64,000 nucleotides of DNA from Halogeometricum limi (GCF_900115785.1 NZ_FOYS01000007.1:62001-126000), one strand, 5' to 3'; positions 17,224-25,768 are shown, counted from the first letter of the stretch. Made by a program: numbers and translations. The notes: generated by a model not told the origin, from the sequence alone.

Positions 17224-18268
17224 GACGGCGGACGGCGAACGGGTCGAAGACCCCGTTGCGTACTTCCTGCAGGACATGACGTACCACGGGAAGACCGACC
17301 GGACGAGAGACGCCTACGAGCGCGTCCTGCGACGGTTCGAGGCATTCCTTCGTGACGGCGAAGAGAACCCGACAGAGACCGAGAGAGTCGTCTCAGACGC
17401 CTCTCACCGCGACTGTATGGCGTGGATACACTCGCTCCGACGGGCGGACGCCGCAGACAGCACCGTCGCGACGTACGCCTCCTACCTGCACCGGTTCTAC
17501 GCCTACATGACGCAAGTGGGCGCGTTCGAGGCCAACCCGATGGCACTCGTGATGGAGGAGATGGACGAGCAGATAGACACCAACCCCTCGCGCCGCGAGA
17601 TATCCATTCCACAGATGCGCGCGTTCCTCGCGGAGATACACCACCCGCTGGACCACGCGGTGGTGTTCACCCTCCTCAAGACGGGGATGCGCGTCGGCGA
17701 ACTGTGCAACCTCGACCTTCGAGACCTGTCGTTTGCGGACGGTACACCTTTGGACGGTGTATCGAGTCGTGCCCAACTCGACGGCCGTGGACCCTCGCTC
17801 TACATCTCGCCGGAACCGAGCGTCGGGTCGGCGACGAACGGCGAGGTACGGACGGCGGCGAACAAGCGAAAGCGCTCCACCGTCGTCCCCGTCGACGACG
17901 AGTTAGAGGCCGTCCTCACGCGGTGGCTCGCGGTCAGACCCGACGTCACCTCGCCCGCGAACCCCCTCTTCGTCAGTACGTCGGGGAGTTGGGGCGAACG
18001 CCTCACGACCGACATGGTTCACCACCTCGTCGAACGACACGCCGCCGAACGTGGGTGGCACCGCGCGGGCGGCGACGCCGAGGAGAACGTCACGCCCCAC
18101 TACTTCCGGCACTTCTTCACCACCCACCTCCGGGACCGGACGGGTGACCGCGGCATCGTGAAGTACCTCCGCGGCGACGTCGGCGGCGACATCATCGACA
18201 CCTACACCCACAACTGGGGTGACCGGGTCAGAGAGACGTACGAACAGCACATCTATTCGCTACTCTGA
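17213..18268 (+). CDS. Tyrosine-family site-specific recombinase (XerC/D-like)
   Basis: A 351-residue integrase-type recombinase starting at a GTG inside the upstream gene. A SAM-like N-terminal core-binding domain (about 20-115: TRDAYERVLRRFEAFL, STVATYASYLHRFYAYM) precedes the catalytic domain with Arg160 (KTGMRVGEL), a beta-hairpin Lys near 218-220, the HxxR motif His296/Arg299 (PHYFRH) and Tyr331 (DTYTH). The position that usually carries the second His (LGH motif) reads LRGD (319-322), so the usual catalytic His/Trp is not where expected. It may be a chromosomal resolvase or a domesticated phage-type integrase. The overlap with DUF5805 indicates one transcript. Confidence 0.88.
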   Translation: MAVETADGERVEDPVAYFLQDMTYHGKTDRTRDAYERVLRRFEAFLRDGEENPTETERVVSDASHRDCMAWIHSLRRADAADSTVATYASYLHRFYAYMTQVGAFEANPMALVMEEMDEQIDTNPSRREISIPQMRAFLAEIHHPLDHAVVFTLLKTGMRVGELCNLDLRDLSFADGTPLDGVSSRAQLDGRGPSLYISPEPSVGSATNGEVRTAANKRKRSTVVPVDDELEAVLTRWLAVRPDVTSPANPLFVSTSGSWGERLTTDMVHHLVERHAAERGWHRAGGDAEENVTPHYFRHFFTTHLRDRTGDRGIVKYLRGDVGGDIIDTYTHNWGDRVRETYEQHIYSLL

Positions 18269-18472
18269 CAGGACCGGCGCTCGCTGGCAGACAAATAAAT
18301 CATATGTTGCTATACAAAATGGCCGTTGGCCCTCCGACCCTATTCGAGGTCAGAACCACCCCGAGAGTCCCGCTCTCGTCTGAGTCTCGGCCACGACGGA
18401 CTTCGCGTCCCGACAGCGAGGTGAACCGACGGAACTGCTATCTCTCGCGGCGTCCTACCTATTGGGTGACAG

Positions 18473-20056
18473 ATGAGCACAGAGAGCACGGGCGGTTCGG
18501 AACGACCGGACCCGGCAGTCGGGGGACGGTGGGCGGTAGCAGACGCCCGATTCGACGCACTTCCAGTCCACGCGGCGATGCTCCACACGGGGGAAGTTCT
18601 CGCGTTCGGCGGGTCCGCGAACGACGAACGGCGCCACGACGACCCCCACCCCGCCGAACTGTGGAACCCGGTCGCAGACGAGGTGCGAGTAGTCGACCAG
18701 ACGGTGGGGGGCGACGTGTTCTGCGCGGGCCACTCGTTTCTCGCGGACGGGTCGCTCCTCGTCGCCGGCGGGACGCACGCGTACGACGGTGACTTCGAGA
18801 TAGGGGGAGTGACGCTCCCCCCGTTCAGCGGTCTCGACCACGCCTACGCGTTCGACCCCGAAACCGAACGGTGGGAACACCGGGGTTACACGCGGCACGG
18901 GCGGTGGTACCCGACGCTCGTCACGTTCGGCGACGGACGAGTGTTGACGGCCGCGGGACTGACGAAACACGTTCCGTGGGTCGCCCTCCGTGAACTCGAA
19001 CTGTACGACCCCGAGTCCGGGTGGAGACGGCTCCGCGGGGCGGGTCGGTGGCTTCCGCTGTATCCGCGACTGTTCCTCCTCCCGAACGGCGACGTGTTCT
19101 ACGCGGGGTCGTACAACACCCACTACACGTTCCCGTTCTCTTTGCGGGGGTTCCCGACGGCCATCCTCGACGTGGAGAACCGCCGGTGGATAGACCTCGG
19201 CCTGCCGAACCAGTCGCAACGAGAGGAGGGCGCGGCCGTCCTGCTCCCGTTCCGCCCCGGCGACGACTATCGGACGCGCGTCCTCCTCGTCGGTGGCGGG
19301 ACACCGGGCGGCGACGTCGCCGTCGCGGCCGCGGAGGTGATGGACCTCGGAGCCATCACGCCGAAGTGGCGGTCCGTCCCGTCGATGGCGCACGCCCGGT
19401 ACCACGCCTACGCGGTGCTCCTCCCGGACGGGACGGTGCTCGTCGTCGGCGGACACGGCGGGCAGTCGGGTCACAGCGACGGCGACGGCGACGACGGCGA
19501 TAGCGGCTTCGACGACTCCGACCGAGAGGAGGGCGCGGTTCCGCCGAGTCCGAACGCCGTGCGCGAGGCGGAACTGTTCGACCCCGAGACCGAGTCGTGG
19601 ACGACGCTCGCGCCGATGGGCGTCGACCGACTCTACCACTCGAACGCCCTCCTCCTCCCCGACGCGCGCGTGGTGGCGATGGGGAGCAACCCCGCGCGGA
19701 GAGTCGACGAACTCCGCATCGAGACGTTCGAACCGCCGTACCTCTTCGCCGGCGAGCGTCCGGTCGTGGCGTCGGTCGCAGAATCGGTCGCGTGGGGCGA
19801 CGAACTCGCCGTCGAGACGCCGGACGCCGATACCGTCGACAGGGTGGTCCTGATTCGGCAGTCCTCGACGACGCACTGTCTCAACACGGACCAACGGCTG
19901 GTGGAACTCGCGTTCGACTCGCGCGCGGGCGAAGAACTCCTCGCGTCGGTGCCCGACGAACCGAACCTCCTCCCGCCGGGGTACTACATGTTGTTTCTCC
20001 TGCGGGACGGCGTCCCCTCGGAGGCACCGTTCGTTCGGGTGGAACGGACCGAATAG
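18473..20056 (+). CDS. Galactose oxidase-like copper-radical oxidase (kelch propeller)
   Basis: A 527-residue seven-bladed kelch-type protein with a C-terminal early-set domain. All copper and cofactor ligands of galactose oxidase have counterparts: Cys84 in DVFCAGHS and Tyr146 in RWYPTL (the thioether pair), Tyr388-His389 in DRLYHSNALLLPD, and His468 in SSTTHCLNTDQR. It should oxidise a primary alcohol or aldehyde with O2, making H2O2. No signal peptide or membrane anchor is seen, unlike most secreted relatives, and an Asp/Gly-rich loop lies at 331-355. It may be intracellular, or exported by an unrecognised route. Stands alone. Confidence 0.85.
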   Translation: MSTESTGGSERPDPAVGGRWAVADARFDALPVHAAMLHTGEVLAFGGSANDERRHDDPHPAELWNPVADEVRVVDQTVGGDVFCAGHSFLADGSLLVAGGTHAYDGDFEIGGVTLPPFSGLDHAYAFDPETERWEHRGYTRHGRWYPTLVTFGDGRVLTAAGLTKHVPWVALRELELYDPESGWRRLRGAGRWLPLYPRLFLLPNGDVFYAGSYNTHYTFPFSLRGFPTAILDVENRRWIDLGLPNQSQREEGAAVLLPFRPGDDYRTRVLLVGGGTPGGDVAVAAAEVMDLGAITPKWRSVPSMAHARYHAYAVLLPDGTVLVVGGHGGQSGHSDGDGDDGDSGFDDSDREEGAVPPSPNAVREAELFDPETESWTTLAPMGVDRLYHSNALLLPDARVVAMGSNPARRVDELRIETFEPPYLFAGERPVVASVAESVAWGDELAVETPDADTVDRVVLIRQSSTTHCLNTDQRLVELAFDSRAGEELLASVPDEPNLLPPGYYMLFLLRDGVPSEAPFVRVERTE

Positions 20057-20073
20057 AAGAGCGAACCCGAGTC

Positions 20074-20970
20074 TCAGACGACGAGTTCGGTCTCGACGTC
20101 GTCGCCGGCGATGGCCCGTTTCACGCGGTCGGCCACCGCCGTCGTCTCCGACCCGTTCTCCATCAGCACCGTCTCGGAGGGGAACAGATGGTCGCCGAGG
20201 ACGAGACCGTAGTCGCGGGCGGTCGACCCGGTCATCGTGAGGTAGACGCCGAGGCCGGTGTCGGCGATGGCGGCCTCCTCCTCTGCGGACTCGTCGGGGT
20301 AGGCGAACGACACACCGTCCAACGGCCCGGTTCCGAGGACGGCTTCGACGAGTCGTTCGTAGCGCGGCGAGATGCAGAGCGGTCCCTCGTAGTCGGCGAC
20401 GAACTCGCGGTCCAACGTCGCCCCCGGCGGGAGAATCTCCGGCTTGGCCATCAGCGTGTGGTAGACGGTGTCGCCGAGGCCGCTCACGACGCGCACGTCG
20501 GTGTCCATCGGGTCGATTCGGGCGTTGATGTCGGCGAGAGAGCCGACGCCCTCCTCCCGCAGTTGGACGACTTCTTCGAGGACCAGGTCGGCGCTGTCGA
20601 ATCCGAGACCGAACTCGTGCGTTCGGAGCGCGCGGAACGGTTCCTCGCGGCCGACGAGTTGGACGGCGACGCCGTCGACGTCGACGGTGACGCTGTCGAA
20701 GACGATGCGTCGGGGCATCCCCTCTCTGTCGTCTCGGAGGAGCGTGTACTCCGGAGCGGCCGGGTCGGAGAGGTCCGAGTAGGCCGCGAGTCGGTCGTAC
20801 ACGTCGTCGTCCGGATGTGCCTTGCCTTTCGTGACGGACTTCTCGTGACGAAGCGTCGAGGTGATTTCGTCTGCGACCTGCGCCGCGTCGGCACTCGCGG
20901 CGAATCTATCGAGTACGGCTTCGAGCGGTCGCCCCTTGCGCGGAACGGCGACGCGCACCGTCTCAGTCAT
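20074..20970 (-). CDS. HisG-like (ATP phosphoribosyltransferase fold) protein of unknown substrate
   Basis: A 298-residue protein. The start TETVRVAVPRKGRPLEAVLD resembles the first strand and helix of HisG, and the segment LTMTGSTARDYGLVLGD near 260 resembles the PRPP-binding loop that ends the HisG catalytic domain. The middle (PRRIVFDSVTVDVDGVAVQL, then GLGFDSADLVLEEVVQLREE) differs from true HisG. I read it as a divergent periplasmic-binding-like fold enzyme, perhaps a phosphoribosyltransferase, but not the histidine enzyme itself. The ATG at 20970 was preferred to one four codons earlier. No histidine genes are nearby. Confidence 0.6.
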   Translation of the reverse strand: MTETVRVAVPRKGRPLEAVLDRFAASADAAQVADEITSTLRHEKSVTKGKAHPDDDVYDRLAAYSDLSDPAAPEYTLLRDDREGMPRRIVFDSVTVDVDGVAVQLVGREEPFRALRTHEFGLGFDSADLVLEEVVQLREEGVGSLADINARIDPMDTDVRVVSGLGDTVYHTLMAKPEILPPGATLDREFVADYEGPLCISPRYERLVEAVLGTGPLDGVSFAYPDESAEEEAAIADTGLGVYLTMTGSTARDYGLVLGDHLFPSETVLMENGSETTAVADRVKRAIAGDDVETELVV

Positions 20971-21016
20971 TGTCGGGTGCACGGGGGCGGAGAGTAAACA
21001 GGTTGCGCTTCGGTTC

Positions 21017-22708
21017 TTACTCGCCGGGGCCGAACGCGTCGTTCAAGCGGTCACGGAACTGCATCAGCGTCTCGATGTCGTCTTCGATGCTGTCGACGCG
21101 CGCCTTCGTCGCCTCCAGTTCGGCGAGTTCGGAGCGAACCTCCTCGACGTCGCCTTCGAGCGACTCGCGGGTCGAGACGATTTCGCCGTCGAGGTCGGCG
21201 ATGTCCTCTCGCACGTCGCCGAGTTCCTCGTCCAGTCCGGCCGCCGCGGAGGCGGTCTGACTCAGGTCGTTCGAGAGTTCGTCGATGTCTTCTCGGACCG
21301 CGCCGAGTTCCTCGTCCAGCGTCGTGTTCAGTTCCTCGACGCCGGCGATGGCTTCGGTCGCCTGGTCGTCGACCTCGCCGACGCGTTGTGCGGTGTCTTC
21401 GACGCGTTCGTCGACCGCGGCGAGGTCGCCTTCGAGCGTCGAGAGGTCGTCTCTGAGGTCCTCGCGTTCTGCGTCGGCGGCGGTCACTTCGGCGTCGAGC
21501 GCCGAGAGTTCCTCGCCGAACGAGTCGAGTTGCTCGTCCAGCGACGCCACCTCGCGCCGCAGACCGTCGACCAACTCTTGGCCCGTCCCCTCCTCGTCGA
21601 TGAACTCCGCGAGGGCGTCGCTGTACGCCTGCAGGTCGTCCATCTGCGCTTGGAGACGCCGGATGCGGACGTCGGCGCTACGCGGGATGCCGAGGTCCAG
21701 TTCCGAGCGGAGGAGTTCCAGGTCCTCTTCGGGCACGTCGCCCGAGCGGAGTTCCGCCGCCAGCGTCGTCGCCAGCGACCCCGACACCGCCGCCGCGGCG
21801 GGAGCGTCGTCGTCGACGGTGTCCTCGTCGGGAGCGTCCGCCTCGACGGCGTCTTCGACGTCGACGTAGTCGTCGGTGTCCGTCGTCTTCGCGGCCGCGT
21901 CGGCGTGTTCGGCCTCGGAACCCTCCGTCTCGACCGTCTCGGCCGCGTCGGTGTCGGCCTCGCCGGAGCGCGTGATGGCGGGCGTCGCCTCCGTCGCGAG
22001 TTCGCGGGGGACGGACCCCTCCACGTCGGCGTCCTCCTCGCCTTCGACGTCGTGTTGTTCGAGTGCGGCCTCCACGTCGGCCGCGGACGCTTCCGACTCG
22101 GCTTCGACGGCCACGTCGACGGCGGTGTCTTCCGCGTCCTCGACGGGGTCGGCGAGCGGGTCCGCCCCCTCGTCGGCCTCCGCCTGCAGGACCGCGCTCG
22201 CGGCGTCTTCGGCCGCGACGGCGTCCGTCTCCTCCGCGAGGCTACCGTTTCCTTGGAGGGCGTCGCGGACGAGTTGGCTCCGGTCTTCGCCGAGGATGTC
22301 TTCGACGCCGTCGTCTCGGTCCGGGGCCTCGCCGTCTTGCGGCGCGGGCGGTCTCTCCAAGACGGGTTCGACGAGGAACGACTCGGCCTCGCTCACCTGG
22401 TCGAGGCGGATTCCGTACACTGTCACGACCTCTTCGTTCGGAGCGAGGGTGCGTTCGTACTCGACGCGGTGGTCTTTGTACGCCGCCCAGTTGTCGCTCT
22501 CGTAATCCGGGTGGAACCCGACGCCTTCCATCGGGAACTCGTCCGGAATCTGGTCGACGATACGCACGTGTTGTGACTCTCCGCTCTCGGAGGTAATCTG
22601 GAACTTGATCGCAGGCACCGGGAACTCGTCGGCGACGAACGATTTCTCGACCGTGACGTCCCCGTTCGAGACGGACACCGGTCCCCCAACTTCGGACTCG
22701 CGACTCAT
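21017..22708 (-). CDS. Large acidic coiled-coil protein with N-terminal beta domain
   Basis: A 563-residue protein. An N-terminal domain (about 10-115: VTVEKSFVADEFPVPAIKFQ, then RVEYERTLAPNEEVVTVYGI) looks like a beta sandwich. Residues 120-310 are an extremely acidic low-complexity linker. Residues about 345-563 are one long coiled coil (repeats such as LSTLEGDLAAVDERVEDTAQ), with no break apart from Gly-Asp kinks. No membrane segment or nucleotide-binding motif is visible, so it is not an SMC. It could tether or space a complex. Function unknown. It sits between the HisG-like protein and an MBL hydrolase on the same strand. Confidence 0.8.
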   Translation of the reverse strand: MSRESEVGGPVSVSNGDVTVEKSFVADEFPVPAIKFQITSESGESQHVRIVDQIPDEFPMEGVGFHPDYESDNWAAYKDHRVEYERTLAPNEEVVTVYGIRLDQVSEAESFLVEPVLERPPAPQDGEAPDRDDGVEDILGEDRSQLVRDALQGNGSLAEETDAVAAEDAASAVLQAEADEGADPLADPVEDAEDTAVDVAVEAESEASAADVEAALEQHDVEGEEDADVEGSVPRELATEATPAITRSGEADTDAAETVETEGSEAEHADAAAKTTDTDDYVDVEDAVEADAPDEDTVDDDAPAAAAVSGSLATTLAAELRSGDVPEEDLELLRSELDLGIPRSADVRIRRLQAQMDDLQAYSDALAEFIDEEGTGQELVDGLRREVASLDEQLDSFGEELSALDAEVTAADAEREDLRDDLSTLEGDLAAVDERVEDTAQRVGEVDDQATEAIAGVEELNTTLDEELGAVREDIDELSNDLSQTASAAAGLDEELGDVREDIADLDGEIVSTRESLEGDVEEVRSELAELEATKARVDSIEDDIETLMQFRDRLNDAFGPGE

Positions 22709-22774
22709 GTCGGACCGTACCGGTAGGGATACCATAAAACAACCGGGGAAAATACGAAATTTGAGAAACAGAAG

Positions 22775-23614
22775 CTACAGTTCGACCCGGTCGCCGACCT
22801 CGACCACTTCGAGGCGTTCGGGGAACGCGTAGCTCTGTGCGTGGTGGTGAAGCACCGTCGGGTCCGCCGTCATCCCTTTCCACATGTCCCAGTGGCTCGG
22901 GAGGAATCGGTCGAACTGGAGGTCGGAGGCGGCCTTCACGGCCTCGTTCTCCGTCGAGTACCACTTCGTGCGGACGGGTTCGCCCGTCTCTTTGTCGGGG
23001 ATGTTTCCGACGGCACCGAACGCGAGGACGCCCAGGTCGATGTCGTACGTCTCGCCGAGTTCGACGAACTCCTCGCCGGGCGCGGGCTTGGTGTCGCCGC
23101 CGTGGAAGATAGTGCCGGAATCGTGCTCTATCACGTAGGAGACGGGGTGCGTGGAGTCGGGGTCGTGCGCGAACTCGACGTGAATCGTGAACTCGCCCAC
23201 CTCGAAGCTGTCGCCCTCGGTGACTTCGGTGAACTGGTCCTCCGAGAGGTCGTAGTCGTCCAACCACGCTTCGTCCTCGAACGCCACGTCCAGCGAGTCG
23301 TCCGGGGCGTAGAACTGCGCGCCCGTCGATTCGAGGATGGGTGCCTGACTCGGCCCGTGGACGTGGTCTGTGTGTTCGTGCGTCGCGAGGACGGCGTCCA
23401 TCTCGGTCACGTCCTCGGGGTCGAACGGCACCGGAATCATGCGGACGGTCCGCGGCGGGTCTCCGAGTCCCACGTACGGGTCGATAGCCAGCGTCGTCCC
23501 GTCGCTTCCCTTCAAGAAGAATCCGTTGCAGCCGAGATACCAGACGGAGACGGTATCGGGGTCTGCGTCTTCGACCGCACGAGGCAGCCAGTCGGCCCAG
23601 TCGCTCACGCTCAT
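22775..23614 (-). CDS. MBL-fold metallo-hydrolase (UlaG-like)
   Basis: A 279-residue metallo-beta-lactamase fold hydrolase. Metal ligands are visible: ATHEHTDHVHGPSQ (HxHxDH type) near 80-95, His in DSTHPVSY near 155, Asp in FHGGDTKPAP near 172, and a terminal His in LPSHWDMW near 240. The N-terminal WYLGCNGFFLKG strand pair is typical of the UlaG/L-ascorbate-6-phosphate lactonase branch, which also contains nucleases and phosphodiesterases. The start at 23614 is the ATG before SVSDWADWLP; the frame extends further upstream without coding character. Substrate not predictable. Confidence 0.88.
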   Translation of the reverse strand: MSVSDWADWLPRAVEDADPDTVSVWYLGCNGFFLKGSDGTTLAIDPYVGLGDPPRTVRMIPVPFDPEDVTEMDAVLATHEHTDHVHGPSQAPILESTGAQFYAPDDSLDVAFEDEAWLDDYDLSEDQFTEVTEGDSFEVGEFTIHVEFAHDPDSTHPVSYVIEHDSGTIFHGGDTKPAPGEEFVELGETYDIDLGVLAFGAVGNIPDKETGEPVRTKWYSTENEAVKAASDLQFDRFLPSHWDMWKGMTADPTVLHHHAQSYAFPERLEVVEVGDRVEL

Positions 23615-23932
23615 GGAGGTGGCTGCGTCCGGGCGAAGGCTAAGTGTTGCGGACCGCGAGTTTCGGGCGGAGCCGTCGCGGCGGCAAAAAGATTCATATG
23701 GTGTGATATTGAAACAAAGAGAGACGGTGGTCGGATGACCGCGAGTGCCGCCCGACATGTTGGTTGAAAAACACACTCCCGTCGGGGAGACACTCATTGA
23801 AGAACACAACATTTGTCGGCGGTAGGCGCTCTATAACGCACATTATTCTAAATAAACTACCGAGCCATCGAGGTTAGCAAACCTATATCGGGCATAAGGT
23901 ATTTATTCTTTACCGACGAGTCTTAGTTCGTT
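23615..23932. other. Intergenic region with two promoters
   Basis: About 318 nt, AT-rich, between the divergent MBL-hydrolase gene and the short ORF at 23933. A 10-nt element TTGAAAAACACA/TTGAAGAACACA is repeated imperfectly near 23763 and 23797. TATA-like sequences occur near 23899-23909. No RNA gene seen. Confidence 0.4.
23899..23909 (+). promoter_or_regulatory. TATA box before the 34-residue ORF
   Basis: GTATTTATTCT is centred about 29 nt before the ATG at 23933. This places a predicted transcription start within a few nt of the start codon, the leaderless arrangement usual in haloarchaea. Confidence 0.5.
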
Positions 23933-24037
23933 ATGTCAGTTCATCGCAGGCAGACCGCCGATTTCTCGGAGATGGACGCGACGATGCGCTTGCTCGGGTC
24001 GTGGGAGCCGGAACCGCCGGCCCCCGACTTAGACTGA
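23933..24037 (+). CDS. Possible 34-residue micro-protein
   Basis: Short frame starting SVHRRQTADFSEMDATMRLL and ending EPPAPDLD before a TGA. The support is a correctly spaced TATA box, codon use with C/G at most third positions, and a composition like haloarchaeal small proteins (acidic, Pro-rich tail). The N-terminus is a basic amphipathic helix. No family recognised and no Cys. It could be a false positive, since the frame is very short. Confidence 0.45.
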   Translation: MSVHRRQTADFSEMDATMRLLGSWEPEPPAPDLD

Positions 24038-24187
24038 GCGCAACGGACAGTCGCGCCGCGGCGAAGAGCGGCGCACCGCCCACCCCTCCCCGCATCCGAA
24101 CCGTCTCGGTCCCCGACCAGCGACGTTCCGCCGTCGCCCCGTTTTCCGGAGCGAAACACGTACCACAGACCCCGACGACGGGTGAGT

Positions 24188-24652
24188 ATGCGAATCAGTA
24201 TCATCGGTGGGGGTGTCGTCGCCGAGGACGTCCGCGAGACGGCCGTCTCGACCGGTCGCGTCGTCGCCCAACGGGGCCACACCGTCGTCTGCGGCGGCCT
24301 CGGCGGCGTCATGGAGGCGGCCTGCGAGGGCGCGAAAGACGCGGGCGGCGACACCATCGGCATCCTCCCGACGGACCGCCGCGCGGACGCGAACGAGTAC
24401 GTCGACGTCGCCATCGCGACGGGGATGGGTCACAGTCGCAACGCGCTGGTCGTGATGAACGGCGACGCCGTCGTCGCCGTAGACGGCGGCGGCGGCACGC
24501 TCTCGGAAGTCGGGTTCGCGTCCGTCTACGACCGGCCTATCGCGGGGCTGGGGACGCACGACGTGCCGGAGATACGAGCGTGTGAGACGCCGGAAGAAGC
24601 GGTGAGGTACGTCGAATCGAGCATCGGCGAGGGACGCACCGCGCCGCCGTAA
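24188..24652 (+). CDS. TIGR00725-type Rossmann protein (LOG/DprA-like fold)
   Basis: A 154-residue protein of the nucleotide-binding LOG-related superfamily. The ATG at 24188 begins RISIIGGGVVAEDVRETA; a GTG two codons earlier is possible. Signatures: TVVCGGLGGVMEAACEGAKD near 36-55, GHSRNALVVMNGD near 87, and DGGGGTLSEVGFA near 105, comparable to PGGxGTxxE of LOG phosphoribohydrolases. In this family the Glu of GTLSE may act in phosphoribosyl cleavage, but no archaeal function is established. It is convergent with dph2. Confidence 0.85.
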   Translation: MRISIIGGGVVAEDVRETAVSTGRVVAQRGHTVVCGGLGGVMEAACEGAKDAGGDTIGILPTDRRADANEYVDVAIATGMGHSRNALVVMNGDAVVAVDGGGGTLSEVGFASVYDRPIAGLGTHDVPEIRACETPEEAVRYVESSIGEGRTAPP

Positions 24653-24667
24653 CGAGAAGAAAGGAAG

Positions 24668-24711
24668 GAGAGCAGAGACCGGAGAGAAAGAGAGAGCAGA
24701 GACCGGAGAGA
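24668..24711. repeat. Purine-rich 20-bp direct repeat between convergent genes
   Basis: GAGAGCAGAGACCGGAGAGA occurs perfectly at 24668-24687 and 24692-24711, inside a purine-only-biased stretch (about 24653-24725). On the minus strand this is a long pyrimidine tract right after the dph2 stop, so it could act as its terminator. Probably a local slippage duplication. Confidence 0.6.
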
Positions 24712-24733
24712 CTGGAAAGGCAGATAGCGTCGC

Positions 24734-25768
24734 CTACCAGGTGCCGTGGAACGTGTCGAACTCCAGGGAGTCCAGCGGTTCGTCGCCGACGGCGATGCGG
24801 TACTCCTGCGGCGTCAGCATCGGCTTGTGGAAGCGCGGGCCGTCGTCGGTGGTGATTCGCGGACAGCCGGTGTTGACGAACGCGTCCATGGCGAAGTTGC
24901 GGAGGCGGTCCGGCGTCACCTCGTCCATCGTGATGAGGTAGGCGTTCGGGTTGTCCTCGATAATCTTCTCGGCTATCTCCATGCGGCCCTGTCCGATCTT
25001 CGTACAGAAGATGACGCCCCACTTCTCGGCGTCCATCGCCTTGTGGACGGAGGCGTAGCGCTGTTTCATGAACTTGCGCGTGTCCGCGATGGTGACGACG
25101 TTGTTCACGGGGTCGGCGATGACGACGTTCTTCTCGGGGTGTTCCATCGCGAGTCCGAGCGGGTGGAACTTCCCGCCGCCGACGTACAGCACTTGGTCGG
25201 CGTCGATGTCCGCGGAGGCGTAGTTACAACCGAGGACCTGCCCCTCGTACGTCAGTCGGTCGTCGCCGCGGCGGGTGTGCACGTCGTAGCCGCGTTCTTC
25301 CAACCAGTCGCACATGTCCTCGAAGCGGTTCATGTGCTGGGCCGTCGTCACCAGACCCACCTCGTCGCCTTCCAACTCGTCTAAGGCGTCTTCGAGGATG
25401 GGGAACGGGTCGACGTTCGAGAACAGGGGGACGTAGATTATCTTGTCCGACTCCTTCATCGGCGAGTGGCCGAAGTGAACGAACACGTCCGTCCGGCGCA
25501 TCAGGTAGGTGTCGAGGTCGCACGCGCCGTAGCAGGGTTGCCCCGACAGCATGAACGTCACGTCGTCGTCGCACAGTTCGCGCAGGTCGTCGGCGACGGC
25601 CGGGCCGCGGCGTTTCAGCCCTTCCGGGAACTGCAGACCGACTCTGCTCGCGTCTCGCTCCTCGACTTCCTCGACGATTCGTTCGAGTTCGTAGTCCCAC
25701 TCTCGGTCGTGCCGCAGGGACATGCCCGTGTTTCTGAGGTCCCCCTCCGACGTCGCGTCTTGGCTCAT
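24734..25768 (-). CDS. dph2: Diphthamide biosynthesis enzyme Dph2
   Basis: Non-canonical radical-SAM enzyme that starts diphthamide synthesis on the histidine of elongation factor 2, by transferring the aminocarboxypropyl group of SAM. The 344-residue protein has the three cluster cysteines in their expected places: Cys83 (CYGACD), Cys181 (LGCNYA) and Cys302 (NTGCPRI). Other family blocks include GLQFPEGLKRRG (44-55) and YVGGGKFHPLGLA near 195-207. The ATG at 25768 was chosen because the upstream extension lacks coding character. An acidic tail is absent. The neighbouring zinc-ribbon gene runs divergently. Confidence 0.94.
   Translation of the reverse strand: MSQDATSEGDLRNTGMSLRHDREWDYELERIVEEVEERDASRVGLQFPEGLKRRGPAVADDLRELCDDDVTFMLSGQPCYGACDLDTYLMRRTDVFVHFGHSPMKESDKIIYVPLFSNVDPFPILEDALDELEGDEVGLVTTAQHMNRFEDMCDWLEERGYDVHTRRGDDRLTYEGQVLGCNYASADIDADQVLYVGGGKFHPLGLAMEHPEKNVVIADPVNNVVTIADTRKFMKQRYASVHKAMDAEKWGVIFCTKIGQGRMEIAEKIIEDNPNAYLITMDEVTPDRLRNFAMDAFVNTGCPRITTDDGPRFHKPMLTPQEYRIAVGDEPLDSLEFDTFHGTW

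Noticed and set aside
19597-20997. Long plus-strand frame across the oxidase end and HisG-like gene
   Set aside because: Shadow of genes in other frames; Arg/Asp-rich with no domain.
20861-22576. 571-residue plus-strand frame opposite the coiled-coil protein
   Set aside because: Antisense of a low-complexity acidic gene; the high-GC code opens the complementary frame.
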